The notes under the pieces were generated by a model. That model was given only the letters and a program-made list of their open reading frames with translations. It ran no database searches and was not told the origin of the DNA. Below are positions 25,726-35,568 of a stretch of DNA of 64,000 nt, in pieces. Origin of the DNA: Lutibacter sp. GTDB taxonomy: Bacteria > Bacteroidota > Bacteroidia > Flavobacteriales > Flavobacteriaceae. Position 1 is the first letter of the stretch. Each line of letters begins with the position of its first letter. The DNA lies in assembly GCF_016342705.1 (NCBI RefSeq), contig NZ_JAEINV010000007.1, positions 124,001-188,000 of the forward strand, given 5' to 3'. A program made the position numbers and the translations under genes.

Positions 25726-28700
25726 TTATTCAATAATAACAAATTCGGTTCTTCTATTTAATTGATGTTCAGCTTCTGTACATTTTACACCATTAGCACA
25801 ATTATTAATAAGTTGAGTTTCGCCATAACCTTTTCCTGTAACTCTAGATGCATCAATACCTTTTGAAATAATATAACTCATAACTGAAGCTGCTCTTCCT
25901 TCGGATAGTTTTAAGTTATAATTATCTGGAGCTCTACTATCTGTATGTGATTTTACTTCAATTTTTACTTCGGGATTATTTATTAGGTAACTGATTACTT
26001 TGTTTAATTCAATAGCTGCATCAGGTCTAATATTATCTTTATCTAAATCAAAATAAATATTATTTGTGTTAATTAATTTTTGGCCACCTAAAGTTACATA
26101 TTCAATAGATGGAGTTAAATAAATATCCTTTACTAATTGACTGTTATAAATATTAGTGGTTTGAAATTCAAATTGTTGAGTATCAAATTTTTCTAATTCA
26201 ATTTTTAAATTATAATTAGTGTCACACGATAATTCTAAATTAAAAGTAGCGTCATTTAATAAGGAGTGCGTTTTTAAAATTTCATTATTTTTATAGACAA
26301 TTAATTTTGATCCGAATAAAGGTTCTTTGGTTTCTTTATTAAAAATTGAAATTAATAAATTTTGATTACAAGGTTTAGGGGTTAAAAACAGCTGTTTAGT
26401 TGAACTAGCATCATAGGTTAAATCGGTAGTAAATTCAATTTCATCAGACTCAAAATTTTCTGCTTCACTAATAATTTTATAATTGGTATTGCAATCTGCA
26501 TTAAAAATTAAGGTATTAGTATTTACTATATATTTCTCATCCAATAAATTGTTATTACTATAAATGGATATTTTTGTGTTTTTTAACTGTTGATTTGTTT
26601 GTTTATTAAAAACAATAACTTCAAATTTCTGTTTGCATTTTTTTGGAGATAACGTAATTGTTTTTTCAATTATAACGTCATTATCTGCGTTAGTTTCAAA
26701 CACCATTTCACCGTTTTCAAAATTATTTGCCGATGCTATAATTTTATAAGAAGTATTGCAATTTAAACTAAAACTGAATGTATTTAAGTTAGTGACCTCT
26801 TTTTGTTCTATTAAAATATTATTTGAAAATAACGAAACTGTTGCATTTTTAATTTCAAAATTGGTTGATTCACTAACTAAGTTTCCATTTAAATTTTGAT
26901 TGCATATTATTGGAGTTAAAAACAGTTGTTTAGTTGCTGTGGAATTAAAAGTTGCATCTGTATTAAATTCAATTTCATCAGACTCAAAATTTTCCGCTTC
27001 ACCAATAATTTTATAATTAGTATTGCATGCTGCATTAAAAATGAAGGCGTTATTAGTTATAATATATTTCTCATCTAATAAATTGTTATTGCTATAAATG
27101 GAGATTTTTGTGTTTTTTAATTGTTCATTCGTTTCTTTATTGAAAGTAATAATTTCAATTTTTTGAGTACAGTTTTTTGGAGTTAAGATAATAGTTTTTT
27201 CAATTGTAACTTTATTATCCTTAGTAGTTTCAAAAGCTATTTCACCGTTTTCAAAATTATTTGCCGATACTATAATTTTATAAGAAGTGTTGCAATTTAA
27301 ACTAAAACTGAATGTATTTACATTAGTGACCTCTTTTTGTTCTATTAAAATATTATTGGAAAATAACGAAACGGTTGCATTTTTAATTTCAAAATTAGAT
27401 GATTCACTAATTAAGTTTCCATTTAAACTTTGGTTGCATTCAATTGGATTTAAAAATAATTTTTGAGTTGTACTATTGCCAAAAGTAGCATCTGTTTTAA
27501 ATTCAATTTGTGTAGCTTCAAAATTTTCCGCTTCACCAATAATTTTATAATTAGTATTGCATGCCACATTAAAAATTAATGGGTTATTAGTTACAATGTA
27601 TTTCTCATCTAATAAATTGTTATTGCTATAAATGGAAATTTTTGTGTTTTTTAATTGTTGATTCGTTTCTTTATTGAAAGCAATAATTTTAATTTTTTGA
27701 GGACATAATTTTGGTTTTAATGAAATTGATTTTTCAATTGTAACTTTATTATCCTTAGTAGTTTGAAATGCTATTTCACCATTTTCAAAATTATTTGCCG
27801 ATGCAATAATTTTATAAGAAGTATTGCAATTTAAATTGAAACTATATGTATTTAAGTCAGTTACATTTTTTTGTTCTATTAAAACACCATTTGAAAATAA
27901 TGAAACGCTTGCATTTTTAAGTTCAAAATTAGATGATTCACTAATTAAGTTTCCATTTATAAATTGGTTGCATACCATTGGATTTAAAAATAATTTTTTA
28001 GTTGTACTAGAGCCAAAAGAGTCGTCTGTATTAAATTCAATTTCTGTAGTTTCAAAGTTTTCTGACGCTCCAATTATTTTATAATTAGTATTACAATCAG
28101 CATTAAAAATTAAGGTATTATTATTTACAATGTATTTCTCATCTAATAAATTGTTATTGCTATAAATGGAAATTTTTGAATTTTTTAATTGTTGATTTGT
28201 TTCTTTATTGAAAGCAATTATTTCAATATTTTGATTGCATAATTTTGGTTTTAATGAAATTGATATGTTATTTACAGTGTTTAATGCTTCGCCAGTTTTA
28301 ACTAAAATTTCAGTACTATTATAGTTGTTGGCTTCTGCTAGTAGAATGTATGACGTATTACAGTTTACATTAAAACTAAAATTATCTGTAATTTGCTTTT
28401 CAATTAATTTTCCATCTACTATTAAAGAAACATTAGAAATAATTGGTAAATTTTGAATGCTTTTAACAGTACCTGCAATTTTTTGAAAGCATGGTGTTTT
28501 CGTAAGTGTAATTTCTTTTTTTAATTGTTTATTATAAGTTCCATCTGTTGTGAATTCAATGTCAGATTGAATATAATTTTTTGCATTGGCTACAATTTTA
28601 TAGGAAGTATTGCAATTGGCTTTAAAAGAAATTGGATGATTATCATTGATGGGTTGTGTAATTACAGAACCCTTATTGTCAACTATTAAAACATTACCAC

Positions 28701-29946
28701 TTTCAATAATTTCCTTTTTACCTTCAAAATTTATCTGCACTTCAACAACCTGATTGCAATCTAAAGGCGTTAATTTAAAAGTTTCTACTATTTTTTTATT
28801 TAAAATATCATTTGTAATAATAAAGGTTTCAAAGGGGAGATAATTTTCTTTTTCAGCCACTAATTTATATGTAGTGTTGCATTTTAGTGGTGTTTTATAG
28901 GTTGAATTATTGCTGTCTGATAAGACGTCAATATTTTCTATATCAGTTGTTAAAGAAATAGTTAAATTTGAAATTTCTTTTTTGGTTTTTTCATCAATAA
29001 AATTAAAAACAATTTCTTGTGCACATATGATTTCTTTGGGTACAAAAGCATAAATATCAACATCTCCAATCCCATCTTTTCTGTTAGAAGTAAAATAACC
29101 TGTATTTGTTGTATTATTATATATAAAACCAAAATCGTCAAATTTACTATTAATTGGTTCAGGTAAATTTTGTGCTTTTTGGTACTCTCCATTTTTAAAT
29201 TCACTCTTAAAAATATCTAAACCACCCATTCCTAAATTTCCAATAGTTGAAAAATATAAGTTAGAATTAGCGTCTATAGTTGGATATTGCTCACTGTAAG
29301 CAGAATTAATATTAGGGCCTAAATTTACTGGAGTTCCGTATGTTCCATCATTTAAAATATCTACATAATAAATATCGCTTTCACCATAACCACCTGGCAT
29401 ATCAGAAACAAAAAATAGTTTTTTTCCATTATTACTTAAAATTGGACTTCTTACAGAATATTTATCACTGTTAAAAGGAAGAAATACAATATTGCTTGTT
29501 TCAAAGTTTTCGTTAATTGTGGCTTTTACAATTCTTAATGTTTTCCATTTTTCTACATCTTCTTTACTTTCAATACTATAAAAATTATTCCAAGTAAAAT
29601 ACACCGTTTTTAAATCTTGACTAAAGGTAATATCCGCTTCAAAAAATTTATTTTTTATTTCATTAGAAAATTTACCAGTTTCTAAAATATCTCCATTTTC
29701 GGTAATTGTACCTATATAAAATTCTAAAAATGATTGACTATTATTTTTTCTTCTATCTTTCATGAAATTTTTATCATCATCCACTTTTTTTGATGATGCA
29801 AATACTATTGTATTATTATTTAAAAAGGTAGCACCCAATTCCGCAAATTTTGAATTGACAGAAGTGTTAATTACTTCATAATCTTTTTGTTGAGAGAAAC
29901 TTAAATTGTAAATAATAAGAAATAATAATAATGTAATTTTATTCAT
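25726..29946 (-). CDS. Giant PD40-repeat / OmpA family cell-envelope protein, 1406 aa
   Basis: A signal peptide (MNKITLLLFLIIYNLSFSQ) leads into a PD40/TolB-like propeller region (about 30-300; GGYGESDIYYVDI, GMGGLDIFKSEF, GIGDVDIYAF). Eleven Cys-starting units follow at residues 308-1281, ten of 89 residues and one of 84, each with a first Cys and a second Cys in CNTSYKI near position 49. The OmpA peptidoglycan-binding domain is at about 1282-1406 (NIYFDLDKDNIRP, KIEVKSHTDSRAP, LSEGRAASVMSYI). This PD40-repeat-OmpA order resembles PorE-like and other flavobacterial envelope proteins. The repeats are beta-rich, perhaps Ig-like. The protein is likely periplasmic or outer-membrane bound and links to peptidoglycan. 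Its specific function is not known. Confidence 0.88.
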   Translation of the reverse strand: MNKITLLLFLIIYNLSFSQQKDYEVINTSVNSKFAELGATFLNNNTIVFASSKKVDDDKNFMKDRRKNNSQSFLEFYIGTITENGDILETGKFSNEIKNKFFEADITFSQDLKTVYFTWNNFYSIESKEDVEKWKTLRIVKATINENFETSNIVFLPFNSDKYSVRSPILSNNGKKLFFVSDMPGGYGESDIYYVDILNDGTYGTPVNLGPNINSAYSEQYPTIDANSNLYFSTIGNLGMGGLDIFKSEFKNGEYQKAQNLPEPINSKFDDFGFIYNNTTNTGYFTSNRKDGIGDVDIYAFVPKEIICAQEIVFNFIDEKTKKEISNLTISLTTDIENIDVLSDSNNSTYKTPLKCNTTYKLVAEKENYLPFETFIITNDILNKKIVETFKLTPLDCNQVVEVQINFEGKKEIIESGNVLIVDNKGSVITQPINDNHPISFKANCNTSYKIVANAKNYIQSDIEFTTDGTYNKQLKKEITLTKTPCFQKIAGTVKSIQNLPIISNVSLIVDGKLIEKQITDNFSFNVNCNTSYILLAEANNYNSTEILVKTGEALNTVNNISISLKPKLCNQNIEIIAFNKETNQQLKNSKISIYSNNNLLDEKYIVNNNTLIFNADCNTNYKIIGASENFETTEIEFNTDDSFGSSTTKKLFLNPMVCNQFINGNLISESSNFELKNASVSLFSNGVLIEQKNVTDLNTYSFNLNCNTSYKIIASANNFENGEIAFQTTKDNKVTIEKSISLKPKLCPQKIKIIAFNKETNQQLKNTKISIYSNNNLLDEKYIVTNNPLIFNVACNTNYKIIGEAENFEATQIEFKTDATFGNSTTQKLFLNPIECNQSLNGNLISESSNFEIKNATVSLFSNNILIEQKEVTNVNTFSFSLNCNTSYKIIVSANNFENGEIAFETTKDNKVTIEKTIILTPKNCTQKIEIITFNKETNEQLKNTKISIYSNNNLLDEKYIITNNAFIFNAACNTNYKIIGEAENFESDEIEFNTDATFNSTATKQLFLTPIICNQNLNGNLVSESTNFEIKNATVSLFSNNILIEQKEVTNLNTFSFSLNCNTSYKIIASANNFENGEMVFETNADNDVIIEKTITLSPKKCKQKFEVIVFNKQTNQQLKNTKISIYSNNNLLDEKYIVNTNTLIFNADCNTNYKIISEAENFESDEIEFTTDLTYDASSTKQLFLTPKPCNQNLLISIFNKETKEPLFGSKLIVYKNNEILKTHSLLNDATFNLELSCDTNYNLKIELEKFDTQQFEFQTTNIYNSQLVKDIYLTPSIEYVTLGGQKLINTNNIYFDLDKDNIRPDAAIELNKVISYLINNPEVKIEVKSHTDSRAPDNYNLKLSEGRAASVMSYIISKGIDASRVTGKGYGETQLINNCANGVKCTEAEHQLNRRTEFVIIE
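26371..28239 (-). repeat. Alternating A/B coding repeats, 7 x 267 bp (534-bp higher-order period)
   Basis: Seven units run A-B-A-B-A-B-A in the OmpA gene. Each is exactly 267 bp, so homologous A-type points fall at 26558, 27092, 27626 and 28160, precisely 534 bp apart. The A unit carries LLDEKYI and TNYKIIGEAENFE; the B unit carries LIEQKEVTN and TSYKIIASANNFENGE. The A-type DNA copies are nearly identical over long stretches, which points to recent duplication or gene conversion of the A-B pair. Confidence 0.9.
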
Positions 29947-29954
29947 AAAATAAT

Positions 29955-30422
29955 TTAGTGGTTGCTATTTGTTAATTTTTCAAAAACCCAAGCTGGACCA
30001 ATGAGTAAAAATTGTAAATCTTTAAAAAATGATGGTTTTTTTCCTTCTATTTTATGGCCATAAAATTGACCAATCCATGCAACTACAAAAATAATCAGAG
30101 AAGTGTAAAATAAAGGAAAAACATCAGATAAATAACGGTTTCCAATTAAACATATTGCAGAAAAAACAAACATTTTTAAAAATGTAGAAAATGATAAACG
30201 AAGATAAAATAATAACAAAATACTAAGAATAACAGCAGCCCAATTTTCTAAAATGGGATTATTTATGTTTAAAACAGTTTCAATTGTTGTTGATGGGATA
30301 CTCATTAACATACCTACAATGCTAAAAAAGATAGCAGGAACACATATATAATGGATTAATTGATTTGTTTTATTTTGATGACTTACGGCATATTCATCAA
30401 ACCAAGTTTGCAAATTTTTCAT
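29955..30422 (-). CDS. DUF962/Mpo1-like integral membrane protein
   Basis: The 155-residue protein begins WFDEYAVSHQNKTNQLIHYICVP, the signature of DUF962 (yeast YGL010w/Mpo1 family), and has about four hydrophobic segments (around 28-47, 62-77, 82-97 and 100-118). Mpo1 in yeast is a 2-hydroxy fatty acid dioxygenase of the alpha-oxidation pathway, but for bacterial homologues the role is unproven. Metal-binding His candidates are H15, H24 and H123. It starts the run that continues into the OmpA gene after 8 bp and is divergent from the barrel gene. Confidence 0.85.
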   Translation of the reverse strand: MKNLQTWFDEYAVSHQNKTNQLIHYICVPAIFFSIVGMLMSIPSTTIETVLNINNPILENWAAVILSILLLFYLRLSFSTFLKMFVFSAICLIGNRYLSDVFPLFYTSLIIFVVAWIGQFYGHKIEGKKPSFFKDLQFLLIGPAWVFEKLTNSNH

Positions 30423-30471
30423 TTTAAAATTATGTTAACACTTATTAACTATTTTTTTAATAAAAATGAGT

Positions 30472-30479
30472 CAACTTTG
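30472..30479 (+). promoter_or_regulatory. Variant -7 box of the outer-membrane barrel gene
   Basis: CAACTTTG differs from TAnnTTTG at the first base. It overlaps the in-frame GTG at 30479, making that codon an unlikely start and favouring ATG 30530. Confidence 0.4.
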
Positions 30480-30529
30480 TGAAAATGGCTGACTATTTTC
30501 TCAAAGATATTAAAAAAGTAGAAACTACT

Positions 30530-33247
30530 ATGATTTTTAAATTTTCAAACTTCAATTATACAATTATTAAAACGCTCCTTTTATTAATTACAATTTTAAG
30601 TATTGGTATAAATTCTCAAGCTCAAAGTATTAAGGGTTTGGTTGTTGATGAGGATAATAATCCACTAGAATTTGCGTCTATTGCATTATTACAACAAAAA
30701 GATTCATTATTAATTAAGTATACAACAACTGGTGCAGATGGAAGGTTTGAGCTGTCTGATTTTAAAGAAAACACGTATCTATTTCAGGTGTTTTTAATGA
30801 CCTACCAAGCCAACCAAAGAGTTTTGAAAGTTACAAATACTCCTATAAATTTAGGCACCATTAAATTAGATAAGGAAGTAAATAACTTGAATGAAGTAGT
30901 TGTAAATGCTATTGTGCCAATTAAAATTAAACAAGATACGGTTGCATTTAATGCCAAAGCTTTTAAAGTTAGGCAGGATGATAATGTGGAAGATTTAATT
31001 AAGAAACTGCTTGGTGTTCAAATAGGTACAGATGGATCGGTTACTGCTCAAGGACAAGAAATTACTAAAATTTTGGTAGATGGAAAGGAATTTTTTAATA
31101 ACGACCCAACTATTGCATTAAAAAATTTAACTGCAGATGCTATTAAAAGTGTTCAAATTATAGATGAAGAAAGTGATGATGCCAGAACTACAGGAATTAA
31201 AGATGGTGAAAAAACAAAAATTATAAATCTGGTTTTAGAAGACGGTAAAAAAACAGGTTATTTTGGTAAAATGGGAGTAGGAATAGGTACTAATGACAGA
31301 TATACAACTAACTTTGATATTAATAGATTTACAAAAAATTCTCAATTAGCATTATTTGGAAATTTAAATAACATTAATAATACAGGAGCGGCAGTTTTTA
31401 GTAGAGATGGGAGCAGAGGCGATAATAGTGGTTTTTTAACAACAGGAACTGCTGGAGCTAACTATAATTATGAGTTTAAGAAGGATTTAAATTTTAATTT
31501 AGATTATCATTTTGGACATTCAGACAGAGAACAGGAAGAGAATTCTAATAGAACCGAGTTTACAAGTGAAACTTCGTTTACTACTGAAAATGAGAATACA
31601 AGCGAAAATATTTCCGACAACCATAATGTAAATTTTAGTGTACGCGACAGATCTAAAAAGGATGCTTATTTAGAATTTAGAGGGAATTTTAAAAACGATA
31701 CTCGGAGTTCATCAAACACTAGTTCAACAGTGTTTTTTGATGAAACTAAAATTGAAGACACTAATAGTAATAGATCTACGAGTAGTGATGATATAAGGAA
31801 TAGCGGAAAATTAAATTTTTCATATCGAAAAAAAATCAATGAAAAAGGACGTAATATTAGACTTAGAAGTGGTATTTCTTTTTCAGATAATGATGATGTA
31901 AATTATCAAAATTCAACCACAAAATATAATGTTTCAGATATAACTTCTTATTCTGAATCTGATGAAACAACAGAAAGAAAAGAGCGCAATAAAGGATTAA
32001 ATTATGATGTTTCTTTTAGATATATGGAGCCAATTATTGAACATCATTTAATAAGTTTTTCAACTAGTTATGAAAATAATACAAGTGATGAAAGTTTAGA
32101 TCAAACAAAAACTATAAATACAATTGCTCAAAATCCATTTATCTATCAATTAGATTATGCAAATCAAATATTTGAAAATCAGTTAGGTTATGTGTATAGT
32201 AAAGATAAAATTCAGGTGTATTTGTCTGGGAGTTTTGAAACTATGAAACAAAAGTTAGACATTGATTCTAATTCAAATATCAATAAAAAATATGATCATT
32301 TTTTACCAAGTACAACCGTAAATTATGAGTATAAAAAAGGGAAAAATCTAAGATTTAGGTATAATAAATCAACTTCTTTACCAAGTTCAAGTCAGATTTC
32401 TCCAATTTTAAACGATTTTAATCCATTATCAATTTCAGTAGGAAATCCAAACTTAACACCAGAAGAATCAGATAATTTAAATCTACGTTTGTACTCTCAT
32501 AACTTTAAAAGTACTGCTAGTTTTTTTAGTTATTTAAATTATAGTAAAACCACCAATGCTATTGTAACTAATAGAAGTGTAGATGAAAATTATGTTTCAA
32601 GCAGATCTTATGAAAATTATGGAGATAAATCTAATTTTAGAGGAATGGTTCATTTTGGGAACAAAATTAAAGGGCTGCCTATTAGATATACGTTTAGAGT
32701 AAGTTCAAGTATAAACGATTATACTACAATTATTGATGGTGCATATAATAAAACCAACACAAATAGTAATAGTTTTGGGTTGAGTTTAAGTAATGATGTT
32801 AAAAATAATATTGACATTACCATTGGTGCTAATTATGATTTTGATAAAACAACCTATTCTTTGCAAGACAGAAATAGAGATTATTTTAAACAAAACTATT
32901 ATTCAAAATTTGATTGGGATATTACAAACAGTATAAATTTTAATACACAATTTGATTATTCTTTATATACCGACAATAATTTTGATTCACAAACAGTTCC
33001 AATTTGGAATGTAGCTGTAGAATATGCTTTTTTGAAAGGGAAACGAGGGAATTTAAAGTTTCAAGTATTGGATATTTTAGATAAAAATATTGAAATTGAT
33101 AGGGTGAGTTCTGATAATTATTTTGAAGAAACTTTTAAGAAAAGTCTTGGTACTTATGCAATGCTAAGTTTTACATATAGCATGAAACCACCAACAGGTA
33201 AAGAAAGCAAAAGAGATTCAGGAGAAAGTAGAAGACATCGTCATTAA
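30530..33247 (+). CDS. Outer-membrane beta-barrel protein, TonB-receptor-like
   Basis: From ATG 30530 the protein has 905 residues with a signal peptide (LLLLITILSIGINSQAQ). A carboxypeptidase-regulatory-like beta-sandwich follows (SIKGLVVDEDNNPLEFASIAL), then a plug-like segment with LIKKLLGVQIGTDGSV and ITKILVDGKEFFNNDPT, and a long barrel with many alternating aromatic strands. The TonB box is not evident. This is the outer membrane beta-barrel family common in Bacteroidota; the ligand is unknown. The frame is open from GTG 30479 and ATG 30485, but a -7-like box overlaps that GTG. The C-terminus is unusual for a barrel, ending in a basic Arg/His tail (SGESRRHRH) rather than an aromatic residue. 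Confidence 0.85.
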   Translation: MIFKFSNFNYTIIKTLLLLITILSIGINSQAQSIKGLVVDEDNNPLEFASIALLQQKDSLLIKYTTTGADGRFELSDFKENTYLFQVFLMTYQANQRVLKVTNTPINLGTIKLDKEVNNLNEVVVNAIVPIKIKQDTVAFNAKAFKVRQDDNVEDLIKKLLGVQIGTDGSVTAQGQEITKILVDGKEFFNNDPTIALKNLTADAIKSVQIIDEESDDARTTGIKDGEKTKIINLVLEDGKKTGYFGKMGVGIGTNDRYTTNFDINRFTKNSQLALFGNLNNINNTGAAVFSRDGSRGDNSGFLTTGTAGANYNYEFKKDLNFNLDYHFGHSDREQEENSNRTEFTSETSFTTENENTSENISDNHNVNFSVRDRSKKDAYLEFRGNFKNDTRSSSNTSSTVFFDETKIEDTNSNRSTSSDDIRNSGKLNFSYRKKINEKGRNIRLRSGISFSDNDDVNYQNSTTKYNVSDITSYSESDETTERKERNKGLNYDVSFRYMEPIIEHHLISFSTSYENNTSDESLDQTKTINTIAQNPFIYQLDYANQIFENQLGYVYSKDKIQVYLSGSFETMKQKLDIDSNSNINKKYDHFLPSTTVNYEYKKGKNLRFRYNKSTSLPSSSQISPILNDFNPLSISVGNPNLTPEESDNLNLRLYSHNFKSTASFFSYLNYSKTTNAIVTNRSVDENYVSSRSYENYGDKSNFRGMVHFGNKIKGLPIRYTFRVSSSINDYTTIIDGAYNKTNTNSNSFGLSLSNDVKNNIDITIGANYDFDKTTYSLQDRNRDYFKQNYYSKFDWDITNSINFNTQFDYSLYTDNNFDSQTVPIWNVAVEYAFLKGKRGNLKFQVLDILDKNIEIDRVSSDNYFEETFKKSLGTYAMLSFTYSMKPPTGKESKRDSGESRRHRH

Positions 33248-33254
33248 AAAATAA

Positions 33255-33785
33255 TTACCACTTTTTGGAAATAATTAAATTGTTGATATGTGCAAAATGA
33301 TGGTTGCAATGCCAAGCATATATGCCAATATTTTCAGATAATTTAATATGTTTATTACTTTCTGGATGAATAAATGTTTTAGTTAAATCTTCGGTAGTTA
33401 AACCTTTTAAGAAGTACACCCATTTAGCATGTAAAGCTTTTAAAAAGTTTATAGACAATGCTATTGGAGCGGTTTTACTATCAAACAATTCAGCCCACTT
33501 ATCTTCATAATAAGCTTTTATTATTGGTTGGTCTTCTGTTAAAGCCCATTTAAAACGAATATAACTATTTAAGTGACTATCAGCACAATGATGAACAACT
33601 TGCCTGATTGTCCATCCATTTTCTCTATAAGTCGTATTTAATTGAACTTCAGATAAATGAACTGTTATATTTTCTAGTTGTGTAGGAAAATTTTCAATTG
33701 TTTTAATCCAGTTAACAATGTCTTTTTCTAAAATATTTTTAGGAATTACTGGTTGCTCAATTGGATATTTTAATTTTTCTAACAT
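33255..33785 (-). CDS. DinB/YfiT-type metal-dependent hydrolase or thiol transferase
   Basis: The 176-residue four-helix protein carries the three-histidine metal site of the DinB/YfiT superfamily: His in RQVVHHCADSH and two in WHCNHHFAHI near the C-terminus. The N-terminus KLKYPIEQPVIP is typical of the YfiT group, which includes bacillithiol S-transferase BstA in Bacillus. Whether this organism makes bacillithiol cannot be judged here. It starts 1 bp after the TPR gene and ends 7 bp from the convergent barrel gene. Confidence 0.85.
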   Translation of the reverse strand: MLEKLKYPIEQPVIPKNILEKDIVNWIKTIENFPTQLENITVHLSEVQLNTTYRENGWTIRQVVHHCADSHLNSYIRFKWALTEDQPIIKAYYEDKWAELFDSKTAPIALSINFLKALHAKWVYFLKGLTTEDLTKTFIHPESNKHIKLSENIGIYAWHCNHHFAHINNLIISKKW

Positions 33786-33786
33786 T

Positions 33787-34482
33787 TTATTCCTTCTTTT
33801 CTAAGCGTTTAATTTGTCTTATAGCATTGCTGTTTCCAGAATCTAAAGTTAAAGACTTTTTGTAATATTCAATAGCCTCAATAGTGTCACCTTTTTTAAA
33901 TAAAGCATCTGCATAGCTGTCATATGTATTTGAACTGTTTGGATACAAAGCCATGTTTATTTTAAAAACAGCCAAAGCTTTTGAAAAGTTTTTATTTTTT
34001 AGTTCATTATACCCCAATCGGTTTAAATAAGCTTCTTCAATTATTGGATCTAAAGAATCATGTTGTTTAATTGATTGATAAGCTTCTAGGGCTTTATCAA
34101 ATTCATTATTTAATAAATATTCAGTGGGCGTTTTTTCATCATCATTTAATTTTCTAAAATTATATTGAAATTGGTCTTTTTCATTTTTTGGAACTAACAC
34201 AATATAGCTAATATTATTTTCTGGATTTTTTTTGAATTGAATTTTCTCATTCATTTCCTTCACATAAAAAGTGTTTTCATCAACTTTTAAAGGTTGAATT
34301 TCAGCAGCACCATGCCATTTTAAAAATAATTCAGTATTGTTAAAATAAACTTCTATTATTTCATCAGAATTATATAAATAACGCCCAGTATTGTTTTTAA
34401 TAAATTCTGGACTGTTTGTTTTAGAATTACAACTCATAAATAATATTGTAATTATAAATGCGTAAAATGATGTTTTTTTCAT
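33787..34482 (-). CDS. Tetratricopeptide-repeat lipoprotein
   Basis: The 231-residue protein has a lipoprotein signal (MKKTSFYAFIITILFMSCNS) and, after a beta-rich N-terminal half, about three TPR helices pairs (EFDKALEAYQSIKQH, KNFSKALAVFKINMALYPN, GDTIEAIEYYKKSLTLD). TPRs mediate protein contacts; the partner is unknown. It is in one operon with the DinB-like gene. Upstream are the PPIase terminator and only 92 bp of DNA, with no exact -7 box. Confidence 0.82.
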   Translation of the reverse strand: MKKTSFYAFIITILFMSCNSKTNSPEFIKNNTGRYLYNSDEIIEVYFNNTELFLKWHGAAEIQPLKVDENTFYVKEMNEKIQFKKNPENNISYIVLVPKNEKDQFQYNFRKLNDDEKTPTEYLLNNEFDKALEAYQSIKQHDSLDPIIEEAYLNRLGYNELKNKNFSKALAVFKINMALYPNSSNTYDSYADALFKKGDTIEAIEYYKKSLTLDSGNSNAIRQIKRLEKKE

Positions 34483-34515
34483 AATAGAAGAAATGAATGA
34501 GAATGATAAAATTAA

Positions 34516-34551
34516 AAAATCGCCTAGACCTTTGCAAGGTTAGACGATTTT
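34516..34551 (-). terminator. Terminator of the peptidyl-prolyl isomerase gene
   Basis: AAAATCG (34516-34522) pairs with CGATTTT (34545-34551), and CTA and ACCTT continue the stem with one mismatch and a bulge around a 3-nt loop. On the minus strand it is followed by a U-rich run, 23 bp after the PPIase stop. Confidence 0.7.
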
Positions 34552-34574
34552 AAATATTTTTAGTACTAAAAGTT

Positions 34575-35507
34575 TTATTTAACTTTCATTAACTCAACAT
34601 CAAAAATTAAAGTTGCGTCAGGAGGAATAACTCCACCAGCACCGCGACTTCCATAAGCTAAATTTGAAGGTATCACAAAACGAGCTTTATCACCAACATT
34701 TAACAATAAAATTCCTTCATCCCAACCTGCAATTACTTGACCCACACCAATCTGAAATTCAATTGGCTCTTTACGTTGATACGATGAATCAAAAACTTGA
34801 CCATCTAATAACTGACCTTTATAATGAACAGAAACAGTGTTTCCTTTTGTAGCTTTTTTACCAGTACCTTCTTGTAATATTTTATAACGTAATCCACTAG
34901 GAGTTTCTTCATATCCAGCAGCAATTTCATCCATTTGTTTTTTCATTGCAGCTTTTGCTTCCGCTTCTCTTTTTGCTCTTGAACCTTCAAAAGTTCTAAA
35001 AGCTTCCACAGCATTAAACTTTTCAGCAGCTTCACCAACTCTAATTATTTCAATAGATTCTAAAATGTCATTTTGAGCAACGGCATCTACAACATCTTGT
35101 CCTTCAATAACATTTCCAAAAACAGTATGTTTATTATCTAACCAAGGTGTAGCAACATGGGTAATAAAAAATTGACTTCCATTAGATGCAGGTCCAGAGT
35201 TTGCCATAGATAAAATACCTGGAGTGTTGTGTTTTAGTTCTGGATGAAATTCATCATCAAAACTATAACCAGGCGAACCAGTTCCAGTTCCAAGTGGACA
35301 ACCTCCTTGAATCATAAAATCAGCAATAACTCTATGAAATTTTAAACCATTATAATAAGGTTTACCTTGTGGTTTTGAATTATTTTCTAAATTTCCTTCA
35401 GCCAAAGCAACAAAGTTACCAACTGTTCCAGGAGTTTTTTCAAATTCTAAATTTACTACTATAGCACCTTTTGAGGTGTTAAATTTTGCGTATAATCCGT
35501 TATTCAT
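34575..35507 (-). CDS. Peptidyl-prolyl isomerase, cyclophilin-FKBP fusion
   Basis: The 310-residue protein has an N-terminal cyclophilin domain (about 5-160; [37 protein letters not shown]) and a C-terminal FKBP domain (about 205-310; [54 protein letters not shown]), joined by an Ala/Lys/Glu helix. Both active sites look intact. There is no signal peptide, so it is cytoplasmic. The fusion is recurrent in flavobacteria. It has its own -7 box at 35530-35537 and a terminator. Confidence 0.93.
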   Translation of the reverse strand: MNNGLYAKFNTSKGAIVVNLEFEKTPGTVGNFVALAEGNLENNSKPQGKPYYNGLKFHRVIADFMIQGGCPLGTGTGSPGYSFDDEFHPELKHNTPGILSMANSGPASNGSQFFITHVATPWLDNKHTVFGNVIEGQDVVDAVAQNDILESIEIIRVGEAAEKFNAVEAFRTFEGSRAKREAEAKAAMKKQMDEIAAGYEETPSGLRYKILQEGTGKKATKGNTVSVHYKGQLLDGQVFDSSYQRKEPIEFQIGVGQVIAGWDEGILLLNVGDKARFVIPSNLAYGSRGAGGVIPPDATLIFDVELMKVK

Positions 35508-35529
35508 TTTCTTATTTTTTTAAACGATG

Positions 35530-35537
35530 CAAAGATA
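35530..35537 (-). promoter_or_regulatory. -7 box of the peptidyl-prolyl isomerase gene
   Basis: The minus strand reads TATCTTTG, exact for TAnnTTTG, 22 nt upstream of the ATG at 35507 and within the 61-bp gap after the tricorn-like gene. Confidence 0.6.
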
Positions 35538-35568
35538 CAATCTTTCAATTTAAATAAAAGTAATTGAG

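Noticed and set aside
25726-29946. Frameshift or assembly collapse in the repeats of the OmpA gene
   Set aside because: The frame is open throughout, and each unit is a whole 267 bp, so no error is needed. A collapse of copy number cannot be excluded and should be checked with long reads.
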